Program-made: the position numbers and the translations under genes
Assembly: GCF_026262505.1 (NCBI RefSeq)
Contig: NC_067207.1
Span: forward strand, 26,256,082-26,320,081
Direction: 5' to 3'
DNA from: Trichomonas vaginalis G3
Taxonomy: Eukaryota; Parabasalia; Trichomonadida; Trichomonadidae
Length of the DNA: 64,000 nucleotides
Shown: one piece after another, positions 8,798-17,897 of the stretch
How positions within the stretch are numbered: the first letter of the stretch is position 1
Layout of the letters: each line of letters starts with the position of its first letter
Notes under the pieces: model-generated
Told to the model about the DNA's origin: nothing
Database searches by the model: none
The model's input: only the letters and a program-made list of their open reading frames with translations

Positions 8798-11173
8798 TTG
8801 AGTGAGTATTCAAATAGTGGAAAAACATTACAATCTGTTTCAGCCGCAACAACAAGTGTTGTTATATCTGCTGCATGCACAGTTATTTATGGTTATGATA
8901 AAGAAAATTATTGTTTCAAACCTGCAATCAATTCTCTTGAATCATTCTCATTTGAAGATAATCCACAACTGTATTATATCAACAATTATGCATTCTATCA
9001 ATGCTCAAAATTACAAGCTGTCGATCTTTCTAAATGTAGCAAGCTACAAATTATTGGGAGTTATGCTTTCTGTCAATGCACATCAGTCACAACAGTTCTT
9101 CTTCCAGAAGGACTAAAAACAATTTCATCAAATGCATTCAACTCTTTGAAACTGAGTTCGATCAATATTCCATCCACAGTTACAAAAATGGGAGATTTCG
9201 CAATTTCTTCTATGCCATCATTGACATCAATAACTTTCTCAAAAGGATCTCGACTTTCTTCGCTAGATTTTAATGTATTTATATGGAACAGTTTATTAGA
9301 ATTTATAATACCTGAAAGTGTTTCTACACTTTCAGGTGTTGCATTCAGTGGAAGCGCGAATATGAAAAATATTCATGTTGATCCAATGAATCAGTATCTA
9401 TGGGATAACACAAAAGCAGTTTATAATAAAGACAAGACCATCATTTATTATTGTGCTTCTGCATGTGATGAAAGTTACACAATTCTTGATACAGTTACAA
9501 CAATAAATCAAGGCTGTTTCATTAATTCAAAGCTTAAAAATATTATTATTCCTCCATCCGTGGTTAGTATTAGTTCATATGCATTCTATTATTGTAGTAA
9601 TCTTAAACAAATTAATCTTCCTCCAAATATCACCATTTTACGAGGTGGTGCATTTCAAGGAAGTGGTCTAACTTCAATTGAAATTCCTAATCAAGTAAAA
9701 ATACTTGAAGATGAAGTCTTTTCTAAGTGTGATAATTTAAGAAATATTGTTCTTCCTGAAAATATTACTGATATTGGAGGAAGTGCATTTCCAGATATTC
9801 CAGATCTTAATTTAACAATATCTAGTAAATCTTTATATATAGATAAACAACTAATAATATATTCAAATAATAATAAAACAATTTCACAATTCTTAGGTCA
9901 AGACTATGATATCATAATTCCATACACAATAACCAGAATTAAGGCGCGGGCTTTTTCTAACAAAATCAAGATTAGTTCAGTGACATTCGATGGAGACTCA
10001 CAGTTACAATATATTGAATATGCCGCTTTCAGCGGATGTACTAATCTATCTAAATTTTCATTTGGAAAACATATTATTGAAATCGATACGAATGCTTTTG
10101 AAAACACAATTCTCAATTCAGCAATTGCTTTCCCTTCATCTTTAACAAAAATTTCAAATTCAGCCTTCATGAATTGTAAAAAGATTCCGTCGATATCATT
10201 CTCATCATCATCGAGCTTACAGATTTTTGATAGTGCATTTGAGAATTGTATATCTATCTCATCGATAATATTTATCACCAATCCAGAAACAACATTAGGT
10301 GCATCATGTTTCAGCAACTTGAAATCTTTGAACAGCATCCAGATTTCAAACAACATCAAATCAGTTGGAAGTGCATGTTTTTCTAACAGCGGTCTTAGTC
10401 GTGTTGACTTTTCTAACAACAATATATCATTTGATTCACTCTCACCATCTATATTCAGAGGCTGTATCAACATCCGATCTTTCACAATTCCATCTAACTG
10501 CATCACCATTGGGACTAGTGCACTTTCAGGCACATCTATTGAACATCTCGACATTCCAGACAGCGTCGAAACATTTGATGGTTATTGCTTCTCATTCTGC
10601 ACAAATCTTGTCTCTATCAACATCAAAAACAGCAGTCACCTTCAAAACATCCGTCTTGGTGTATTCCAAGGATGCACCAACTTCGCTACAATCAACGAGT
10701 TTGTCTCATCCAACTTTGTTTGCGAGAGTGGTGCTCTGTACAGCAGTGATCACAGCCGTATGCATGTATATCCTCCTGCATCAACACGTAGCTACTTCTA
10801 TCTTCTTGAGGGTGTTGTTTCTATCGAAGACAGTGCATTCATCGGTTGCACACATCTTCAATCAGTTCTTCTTCCAGAGAAAAGTCTTGTCAAAATTGGA
10901 CAGAGTTCATTCGAAGGATGCATCAATCTTTGTCACATCACAATTCCATCCAGCATTATCTCTATTGGTGAGAATGCATTCCTTAACTGTCACAGTCTTA
11001 ACTGCGGTGCACTCATTCAGAACAAAGAAAGCAAGACATTCATCCGACTTCTTAAGCAGAGTGGTCTTGACATTTCACAATCTCTATACTGCTCCGACTT
11101 TTCATGCAAAGCTAACATTCACTCTAATTTTCATCTTATCATCACCGAAATTGCTGTTATGATTTTAATGTGA
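8798..11173 (+). CDS. BspA-like leucine-rich-repeat protein, 5' end lacking an ATG
   Basis: The open frame holds about 30 TpLRR repeats of 23 residues with the consensus L..I.IP..V..IG..AF..C, for example LKNIIIPPSVVSISSYAFYY and HITIPSSIISIGENAFLNCH. This is the BspA-like family, expanded in T. vaginalis and linked to the cell surface and adhesion. The frame opens just after a stop at 8795-8797 with a TTG codon, and the first in-frame ATG lies about 130 codons in, after several good repeats. Either the 5' end is lost (pseudogene) or translation starts internally. The C-terminus has no clear membrane anchor. Many codons toward the 3' half end in C, unlike the AT-rich 5' half, suggesting a mosaic of family copies. 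Confidence 0.75.
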   Translation: MSEYSNSGKTLQSVSAATTSVVISAACTVIYGYDKENYCFKPAINSLESFSFEDNPQLYYINNYAFYQCSKLQAVDLSKCSKLQIIGSYAFCQCTSVTTVLLPEGLKTISSNAFNSLKLSSINIPSTVTKMGDFAISSMPSLTSITFSKGSRLSSLDFNVFIWNSLLEFIIPESVSTLSGVAFSGSANMKNIHVDPMNQYLWDNTKAVYNKDKTIIYYCASACDESYTILDTVTTINQGCFINSKLKNIIIPPSVVSISSYAFYYCSNLKQINLPPNITILRGGAFQGSGLTSIEIPNQVKILEDEVFSKCDNLRNIVLPENITDIGGSAFPDIPDLNLTISSKSLYIDKQLIIYSNNNKTISQFLGQDYDIIIPYTITRIKARAFSNKIKISSVTFDGDSQLQYIEYAAFSGCTNLSKFSFGKHIIEIDTNAFENTILNSAIAFPSSLTKISNSAFMNCKKIPSISFSSSSSLQIFDSAFENCISISSIIFITNPETTLGASCFSNLKSLNSIQISNNIKSVGSACFSNSGLSRVDFSNNNISFDSLSPSIFRGCINIRSFTIPSNCITIGTSALSGTSIEHLDIPDSVETFDGYCFSFCTNLVSINIKNSSHLQNIRLGVFQGCTNFATINEFVSSNFVCESGALYSSDHSRMHVYPPASTRSYFYLLEGVVSIEDSAFIGCTHLQSVLLPEKSLVKIGQSSFEGCINLCHITIPSSIISIGENAFLNCHSLNCGALIQNKESKTFIRLLKQSGLDISQSLYCSDFSCKANIHSNFHLIITEIAVMILM

Positions 11174-11257
11174 AAATAAACAATTATTTTTTTAATTATT
11201 TCTGAACAAGTGGTAATTATAGCTTATCAACAAGATATTATGGCTATTCTTCTAAAA

Positions 11258-11294
11258 AAAATTATCATTTTCGTCTGACGAAAATGATAATTTT
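11258..11294. repeat. perfect 37-bp palindrome
   Basis: Two 18-base arms around a single T (left arm ends ATCATTTTCGTC, right arm begins GACGAAAATGAT). A further half-copy (GACGAAAATAATAAT) follows at about 11307. It lies about 90 bases past the BspA-like stop and could form a cruciform or an RNA hairpin at the transcript end. Confidence 0.8.
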
Positions 11295-11575
11295 GTCACT
11301 TTTCTAGACGAAAATAATAATCCTTATATCTGAAAACTAAGTCAAATTTGTTATCAATAAATGATGGATTAAAGTAACTGTATCAGAACAAAGAGAATCT
11401 TCTTGAAGACAATCTCTTTCAATATGGTACAAAAATGTTAATGTATTCAACAAATTGTTCATTTGGAATTGAATTTCTAAATGTTATGGAATTATTTGTA
11501 TATAATTATATTATCTTTTCGTAAATCAAAGTCGATGGTAATAGGTCTGATTTGGCTTTCTAGTTGGTCCTTAAA

Positions 11576-12598
11576 CTATTTACTATGTTTAGGAGGTATT
11601 GAAGGTTGATCAGAAAATAAATGAGAAAAAGTAATATTTGGGATGTGAATAGAATCTTTTTTATTTCTGATTTTAATTTCACATAAAAATGAAGAATATA
11701 AATTAGGAAGAATGATTTCTGTCATTGACATTGAACTCAGAATAATATCTCCATTTGTTGGAAAAGTATTATCTTCAAAATGGCATTCGTTTGCAGTAGG
11801 TGATCCTGACCAAATATTAAATAATTTAGAAGCATTGTTTCCTTTGAAGAAACATTGACTTACTGAAAGTGTAGCAGAATCAGAAAGATAGAAAATTCCA
11901 CCACTTGAAACTTTGTTATCAATAACATTACAAAAATAGAAATCTTGTGTTTTAGATCTATGACAAAAACAACATTGTTCATTTGATGAAATATTATCGA
12001 AATTACTAAATTCTGTTGTTGAAAGAGAAGATGATCTAAAAATATGAAATGCTGCATTATTACCTAGTTTTGAATCAGAGATATTTATTGATGAAAATAG
12101 ATGAAATCCACAAGCATGACCTAAAACCGATTGAAATCCTGTATTTTGAGTGAATGATGATTCAATAACAAAATTCTTGTGGCTATCATCACTTGTCACC
12201 CAAATACATGAATGAGATCCTAGTCCAGGAGATTTATTTTGTGTCTTAGATTCATAACTACAGACTTTGTATTGAACAAATGATCCTTTTGATTCCATAT
12301 ATATGGATCCTCCACTACTTGTAGAGGAACAGTTAAAAAAAGAAGAAGTTGAAACAAGAACTTTTGTGTGATCATTTGGATTAGAGATTCGAATGACACC
12401 TTGTTGGCTAAAATTTTCGAAAAAAACGTAACCAACAAAGACGTTGCTGTTTTCAGTGACTGTTCGACTTGTATTAACATGTGTGTCAATAGATGGATCA
12501 TAGAAATCTTCCCATGTATAGTTTGAAGGTTCTGAGAAATGAAAGCATGAATCTCTTCTTCTTTGCCCGAAATTCTCCTCTTTTTCTTCTTCAAACAA
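11576..12598 (-). pseudogene. beta-helix (Pmp-like) surface protein, 5'-truncated
   Basis: A 340-codon frame with repeated short beta-strand motifs such as SSFFNCSSTSSGGSIYM, CFFKGNNASKLFNI and SSGGIFYLSDSATLSVSQ. These mark the right-handed beta-helix/polymorphic-membrane-protein-like family common in trichomonads. The frame starts at a TTG, with no ATG for about 100 codons. Upstream codons in another frame look coding-like, so the 5' part appears shifted. The C-terminus (SDQPSIPPKHSK) stops without the membrane anchor of full-length members. It is probably a relic of a surface-protein gene. Confidence 0.55.
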
Positions 12599-12689
12599 AT
12601 ATAATTTTCAATAGTTTGCAAAAAAAAAACTTATTTCGCTATGAATATATTGTCTTGTACAAGTTAATATCATATATTAGAATTTGTTC

Positions 12690-13340
12690 TCAAAAATAAG
12701 CTTGAAGAAGGAAAATCAAACCTTGTTAAACGGTGGGGACGACGCGACAATATTTGGGACAATCTTGGTGAAAACAACGATTTACGCCTTGTTCAAGAGA
12801 CAGAACAGTGGGATAGTGAAGTTGAAAAAAAGAAGAAAGCATTATTAAACGCATCACGAGGTTTAATTCGATCATTAGTATTAATTTTAGATTTATCAAC
12901 AAACGGATTAGAAATGCGTCTATTTAATCAAAACCGAATGAAGTTAATTCAAGATCAAACAATTGACTTCATTAATGACTTTTTTGTACAAAATCCATTA
13001 TCCCAACTCTCAATTCTAGCAACATATGAATCTACATGCCGCATTTTAACACCTCTTTCCTGCAATGTTCAAGATCACGTCAAAAAAATCAAAAGTTTAT
13101 CATTAGAAGACCATGGTGGTGAACCATCTCTTGAAAGCTCACTCTCTATTGCTACAGCAATTCTCGGAAATGGTGAAAAGAACCCTGGTCTTGCGCAAAT
13201 CTCAACAACCAAAGAAGTTCTAATTGTTTACGGCTCACTAACTACATGTGATAACTCCCCGATCTACAAAACTCTCAATTTAGTCAGAGATTCCAAAATT
13301 AAAGTATCAATCATCGGTCTCGGCGCAAAAGTCTTTGTTC
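12690..13340 (+). pseudogene. SSL1: TFIIH p44/Ssl1 von Willebrand domain fragment
   Basis: The frame reads like the N-terminal half of TFIIH subunit p44 (Ssl1): a KRWGRRDNIWDNL start region, then a von Willebrand A-type domain with GEPSLESSLSIATAIL, KEVLIVYGSLTTCD and KVSIIGLGAKVFV, each closely matching eukaryotic p44. The similarity stops at about 13340. The C-terminal zinc-finger/RING part is absent, and there is no ATG before residues already inside the homology (the first is at 12914). This is therefore a truncated copy; a functional SSL1 should lie elsewhere. An ankyrin fragment is fused directly after it. Confidence 0.75.
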
Positions 13341-13611
13341 TTCTAAATTCACAGTTATTCCAGATTATTACCTTCGTGAAGCAAAACAGAGCAACGCAGA
13401 AATTGTTCAAACTCTCTTTGATCATAAAGTTCCAATGAAAACCGAACATAGCAGCAACCTCAAAAATGCATTATTTTGGTCAGCTGTTCGAGGAAACCAA
13501 GAAATCATTCATCTTTTACTTGAACATGGTTATAAAAAGCTTTCACTTAATGATGAAGACATTACGACATATCATATTCAACCATATTTTGTTCAATTAA
13601 TTAGTAAATAG
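13340..13611 (+). pseudogene. ankyrin-repeat protein C-terminal fragment
   Basis: In a frame different from the p44 fragment, the sequence reads ankyrin-like: NAEIVQTLFDHKVPMKTE, then NALFWSAVRGNQEIIHLLLE, ending VQLISK and a stop at 13609-13611. It looks like the last one and a half ankyrin repeats of one of the many host ankyrin genes. The junction with the p44 fragment at about 13340 marks a recombination or deletion between two unrelated genes. Confidence 0.65.
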
Positions 13612-13740
13612 AATATAATATTAAAGTACATTTTTGAGCATAACCATGTTATTCCAAAAAAATTATGGAATATTAAAATATAATAATGCAAATACATGTT
13701 AATATTCATTTTTCAATATTGATTCTCATTTGATGATTTA

Positions 13741-13884
13741 AAGATCAAAAGTTTTAACGATGTTGTTATTCCTCCACAACTTGAACTGTTAGTTCAGGCA
13801 CAGGATCCTTGTTTTAACTTAAACGAAGAAAGGATCTTCGAAATACAAGACGATGATTGATCCTTCGAAATACAAGACGATGAT
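13741..13884 (+). pseudogene. short coding relic with duplicated 3' end
   Basis: A frame reading NDVVIPPQLELLVQAQDPCF and ending FEIQDDD plus a stop at 13858-13860. The last 26-27 bases are then repeated in tandem, giving a second FEIQDDD stop. It looks like the C-terminus of an unknown gene, cut off at its 5' side. The family is not recognised. Confidence 0.3.
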
Positions 13885-13950
13885 TAGCAAGTTAGAAAAA
13901 GATAAATACAGTTAAAAAACCTTAAACATTTAATTTGTGAAAAAAAATTA

Positions 13951-15024
13951 TTAATTTTCGTATTTCTTTGATAATTCTTCGAGTTGATCGCATATCCAGT
14001 CGATATCATCGGAAGAAAGACCTTGGTGAAGACCAATAAGAATTCCACCGGCGAAAACCTTTTCTGTGTTCACGAAAGTTGCTGGATCGATATTCGGGAA
14101 CATTTTAGCGTAGAAAGGCTGTCTTAGGATATTTCCAGCCATGCAGAGTCTTGTTTGAATTCCTCTGGCCTCTAATTGCTCGACAATCTCGTATCTGTGA
14201 GATTTGCAGATTAAAGCCATGGAAAGCCAAAGAGCTTCATGGTTTAGAGGTAGCTCGTAGAATGTGCTGTTTCCAAGCCTCATCCAGTAGTGTTCGAAGT
14301 TTTGCATTCTGCATTCCTTGAATTGTTCGAATCTGAGAGAGTTCTTGTAGCCAAACTCCGCGCAATAGTAAGGAGCTGTAAAATCAAGTGAATCGTTTCT
14401 CATTTTGAGTAATTTCTGATAATCGTCGTAATTATTTGTGAAAACCATGCCTCCGCAGCCACCAGCGCTAATAACATGGGATGCATAGAAGGAAACAGTT
14501 GCAAATTCGGCATCACATGTTGTAATTGTATCACAAGCGTCTTCAATTAAAATTACATGCTTGTATTGCTCTCCGAGTGCTTTTCTCAATCCAATGAAGT
14601 CGAATTTATCACCAACAAGGTCTGGAATTAATACAGCTTTTGTCTTTGGAGTAACTTTTTCCATAACTTGCTGAATTGATGGAACATATCTTCCTGCATC
14701 AATATCACAGAATATTGGTGTTGCACCCAAGAAAATTATAGGTGAAACAGTTGTTGGAAATGTGCAGGCAGGTGTAATTACTTCATCGCCTGGTTTAAAA
14801 TCGGCACACATGCAAGCAATCAAGTTTGCAGAACTTCCTGAGTTTACAAAGACACCATACTTTGCATTAAAAAGTTCGGAAACACGTTTTTCGAATTTTT
14901 CGATAATTTTTTGTTGTTCTTCAGGTGTTGCTTTGAGGATTTCGGTTACAGCTCTGATTTCTGGCTCTCCATATGACTGAAACATATTTGGAGAGTAATA
15001 CATCTTTTTCTGAGTTGCTGACAT
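13951..15024 (-). CDS. DegT/DnrJ/EryC1-family sugar 3-dehydratase (RfbH/ColD-like)
   Basis: A PLP-fold enzyme of about 357 residues starting at MSATQKKMYYSPNMF; an upstream in-frame ATG (15075) would add a poorly conserved leader. The fold motifs are clear: GSSANLIACMCADFKPGDEV, PACTFPTTVSPIIFLGATP, LIEDACDT and SFYASHVISAGGCGG. At the usual PLP-lysine position this protein has His (SFYASH). That is the signature of the RfbH/E1 and ColD dehydratases, which remove the C3 hydroxyl of nucleotide-linked 4-keto-6-deoxyhexoses, not of aminotransferases. QTRLCMAGNILRQP near residue 300 also matches that subgroup. A role in making deoxysugars for surface glycoconjugates is inference. The gene is probably of bacterial origin by transfer. 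Confidence 0.75.
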   Translation of the reverse strand: MSATQKKMYYSPNMFQSYGEPEIRAVTEILKATPEEQQKIIEKFEKRVSELFNAKYGVFVNSGSSANLIACMCADFKPGDEVITPACTFPTTVSPIIFLGATPIFCDIDAGRYVPSIQQVMEKVTPKTKAVLIPDLVGDKFDFIGLRKALGEQYKHVILIEDACDTITTCDAEFATVSFYASHVISAGGCGGMVFTNNYDDYQKLLKMRNDSLDFTAPYYCAEFGYKNSLRFEQFKECRMQNFEHYWMRLGNSTFYELPLNHEALWLSMALICKSHRYEIVEQLEARGIQTRLCMAGNILRQPFYAKMFPNIDPATFVNTEKVFAGGILIGLHQGLSSDDIDWICDQLEELSKKYEN

Positions 15025-15688
15025 TTTGAATTTGTCACTTTTCAATTCACACCAATTTCTCCAAAATAATTTCAAGCTTCAAGGACAGTATAATACGATT
15101 TTCATTCTTATGTGAATATATTTTGTCATGCCAAAATGATGATAACATGCTTTCTTTATGAAATCAAATCTCTATTAATGGAATTTAATGATACTTATTA
15201 AATGTGATGCAATCACATAAGCATATTTTGGAGTTTTCTCACTAATATGCATATGTATTTCTATTTGTGAATTATCATTTTTCAAATTCATGTTCAGCAA
15301 TCAAGACTCTTTCAATAACATTTCAAATCAATTACATTACATCTAATGTCATAATAATACTTCGAAAATGAATCCATATTCATATCAAATTTTGTTTTCT
15401 TCATCGATTCTTTTATTAGTATGTACAAACTGGAATTTAGATTGCAAATACAGTATAGACAATAACTCAAATACCCTTGCATAGCTTATTCCTATTATCA
15501 AAATTATATTTTTCAATTTTCCATTTAATGATCCAATATTAACATAACTTTCATATAAAAGTAATGTAAAGTTATTGATTGTATTTTAAGTTGTTGTACA
15601 ACACTTAATTTTTTGTATATTTTTTTTAATTTCTATTTAAGTAAAACATTCAGTAGATAATGCTAAAATACAAAATTAATTTAAATGA
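15025..15688. other. gene-free intergenic DNA
   Basis: About 660 bases, strongly AT-rich, with no coding signal or repeat seen. Confidence 0.5.
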
Positions 15689-15991
15689 TTACGCTGATTT
15701 CTTTCTGCGCTTTGGTGTTTCTTTCATCTTTTCCTTTTCAGGTTTTTCTTCTTCTTCCTCTTCTTCCTTTTCTTCATTTTCATCTTCATCCTCATCATCA
15801 GAAACATCATTAAGACCAGTGTCAGAAATTTCTATGTCATCATCATCCGAAGATACTGGTGCGAAAAGTGGAATATCATCACTTTCTGGTTTTATATCAT
15901 TAACTTCTATTGGCGGTGGTTTTGGAAGAACTAATGATGCATATATCTGATCTGGTCGTTGGATCTCTGACTGAGAACAGCAAAGTCCCAT
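15689..15991 (-). CDS. small acidic protein with myristoylation/palmitoylation N-terminus
   Basis: I place the start at the internal ATG giving MGLCCSQSEIQRPDQ, not at the upstream ATG (16009) giving MTINRN. Gly2 with Ser6 fits N-myristoylation, and the adjacent Cys pair fits palmitoylation, as in SH4-type membrane anchors. The middle is strongly acidic (SDDDDIEISDTGLNDVSDDE) and the tail basic (KPEKEKMKETPKRRKKSA). No domain is recognised. It is probably a membrane-tethered regulatory peptide or adaptor. The choice of start rests only on the anchor motif. Confidence 0.5.
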   Translation of the reverse strand: MGLCCSQSEIQRPDQIYASLVLPKPPPIEVNDIKPESDDIPLFAPVSSDDDDIEISDTGLNDVSDDEDEDENEEKEEEEEEEKPEKEKMKETPKRRKKSA

Positions 15992-16456
15992 ATTTCTGTT
16001 TATTGTCACTTTTAGAAATTATCTCTTTGTTTATTTGCAACTCGCTTGCTGTCGTTTTATTGCTCCATTTCAATATGATCATGAAGTATGAACAGTTTAA
16101 TGCACATTACCTAATTACAGCAGCCTTGAAAACTATAGTTTATTTGGAATTCGGTAATAAGACATAATTTCTTTGTTAACTCAAAATTGAATAGTTTACA
16201 TAATTTTTCATCCATCTCAGTGATTTTTGACATTTTATCTAAACTTTGAGTCAATTCATTCTAATTTTCTTATGTAACTGCATCAAAGCACCCATAAATT
16301 TGATATTAGCATTTAAATTCTGATTTATTATGATTTTTGTTTCCTTATTAAAGTTTATAGAGAATAATATATATTCATAACCCAAACTTAAGCTTAATGT
16401 ATCAATACAAACTATAAAAAAGTTTGAAAAAAACTAATTTTAATATTTTTATAACT
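15992..16456. other. gene-free intergenic DNA
   Basis: About 460 bases of AT-rich DNA with no feature seen beyond presumed promoter and 3'-end signals of the flanking minus-strand genes. Confidence 0.5.
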
Positions 16457-17659
16457 TTATTCAAAAAGTCCAGAAAGGGAATCAACCTCTGGAATGTTTT
16501 TGGATGAAAGCTCAACTTGAAGTGATTGTAACTCGATCAAAGACTTAGCAGAAAATTGAACAGATTTTTCATGCAATTTAACCATTAATTTGCAGAATAA
16601 ACGAATCTTTGGCTTCAATACATTAACATCTTTTATTGATGTCAATGATCCAACCTGTTTAACAATATATTTTTCTAAGAAATTTTGTGGCGGCGTCATT
16701 TTTGTTAAAATATGCTTGACACCAACACAAATAGCTTCAGATATATCCTGATCAATAAATCTATCATAAATTTTCGGGTCTTTTCTCGATAATTCGGCCA
16801 ACATAACACCTCCTATTCTTGGATTAACTTCCATCATCCTTTCTGCATCTTCAACTTTATAGTTTGTATTATTAAAATAGGGTTTATCTTCAGACATCTG
16901 TTCTATAACGCAATCTTCTTGCCATTCTGTTAATTGCTTCTCTTTAGCTACATCCATCAGTGATTTAGCTGCTGTAGATTTATTAATAGATAGTTCTTCA
17001 TCAAATAGATATTGTTTTTGCGATAAACTGATAATTGTCGAAAATTGTAACTCATCTGATGAAATTGGTGATAAATCTGGTATTGTTCGCATGAAAGGAA
17101 CTTCAAAATCTGACCAAAGAGATGGCTCAACGAGTAATTCTTTTAATAATTGGTGTTGCGTAATTTGTTGTACTTTTGCATCGGCTTTTGCTACAATAAT
17201 TGAGGAAGTACGAGTAAGAGTCTGCAAAGGAGTACCTACGAGATCTGGAGTGCTTGAAGATTCCATTGAAAAGTTTGATTCTAAAATTTCACTGGCAGTA
17301 TGTTCTCCGATATCATCCATTTCGCTTGATGATAAAATACCTCCGATAATATCGCCGAGTTTTGGTGAAAATAATGGGGAATTCGTTTGAATAGAGTGAA
17401 ATACTGTTCTAAGTACATAACTAAGTGGGTTAATGGCCATTGATATATCTTCGAATGCTTTGTAAATAAGCCATACAACAATAATTTGTTGTGATGGTTC
17501 AAAAATTCCGTCCATTAAAAGATTTGATAAAATTGTTAGTATAGCCAATGGATTTTTATCATTAAATTTCGATGTAAACGAATCAGATAGTTTGCATAGC
17601 TGCTCGCTATCATTTGATATTATTGAAATTATCTGTTCCGCATCATCTTTTGATATCAT
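16457..17659 (-). CDS. CNOT11: CCR4-NOT complex subunit CNOT11 homologue
   Basis: A 400-residue protein. The N-terminal third (IISIISNDSEQLCKLSDSF, then QQIIVVWLIYKAFEDI and NPLSYVLRTVFHSI) matches the helical N-terminal domain of CNOT11/C2orf29. The C-terminal 160 residues (YFNNTNYKVEDAERMMEVNP, IGGVMLAELSRKDP, PPQNFLEKYIVKQ, RLFCKLMVKLHE) match the conserved CNOT11 C-terminal domain. In other eukaryotes CNOT11 joins CNOT10 on CNOT1 within the mRNA deadenylase complex in the cytoplasm. The length is slightly below that of the human protein, and the low-complexity middle is shorter. The gene looks intact with a clear ATG. Identification is from memory of the family pattern. Confidence 0.75.
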   Translation of the reverse strand: MISKDDAEQIISIISNDSEQLCKLSDSFTSKFNDKNPLAILTILSNLLMDGIFEPSQQIIVVWLIYKAFEDISMAINPLSYVLRTVFHSIQTNSPLFSPKLGDIIGGILSSSEMDDIGEHTASEILESNFSMESSSTPDLVGTPLQTLTRTSSIIVAKADAKVQQITQHQLLKELLVEPSLWSDFEVPFMRTIPDLSPISSDELQFSTIISLSQKQYLFDEELSINKSTAAKSLMDVAKEKQLTEWQEDCVIEQMSEDKPYFNNTNYKVEDAERMMEVNPRIGGVMLAELSRKDPKIYDRFIDQDISEAICVGVKHILTKMTPPQNFLEKYIVKQVGSLTSIKDVNVLKPKIRLFCKLMVKLHEKSVQFSAKSLIELQSLQVELSSKNIPEVDSLSGLFE

Positions 17660-17897
17660 TCTAAACTTTTTTTTCTAGACTCGACTTCTTTAGAGTGTAA
17701 AAATTTTTTATTAGTTTTATATCAATTTCGTTCTGTATTTAAATATAGCTAATTTTCCAAACATAATCACTCAACAAATCCTTTTAGCAATAAATTTTGG
17801 ATTTAGTTTTCAATATGAAAAACTAACTATACATCATCTTAAGATTATCATTTATCAATAACGAAGATTACTGAGGTTATTCAAAATTTTTTTAGGA

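Noticed and set aside
9904-10554. 216-residue minus-strand frame in the BspA-like gene
   Set aside because: Antisense shadow of regular LRR codons; the repeats make both strands open.
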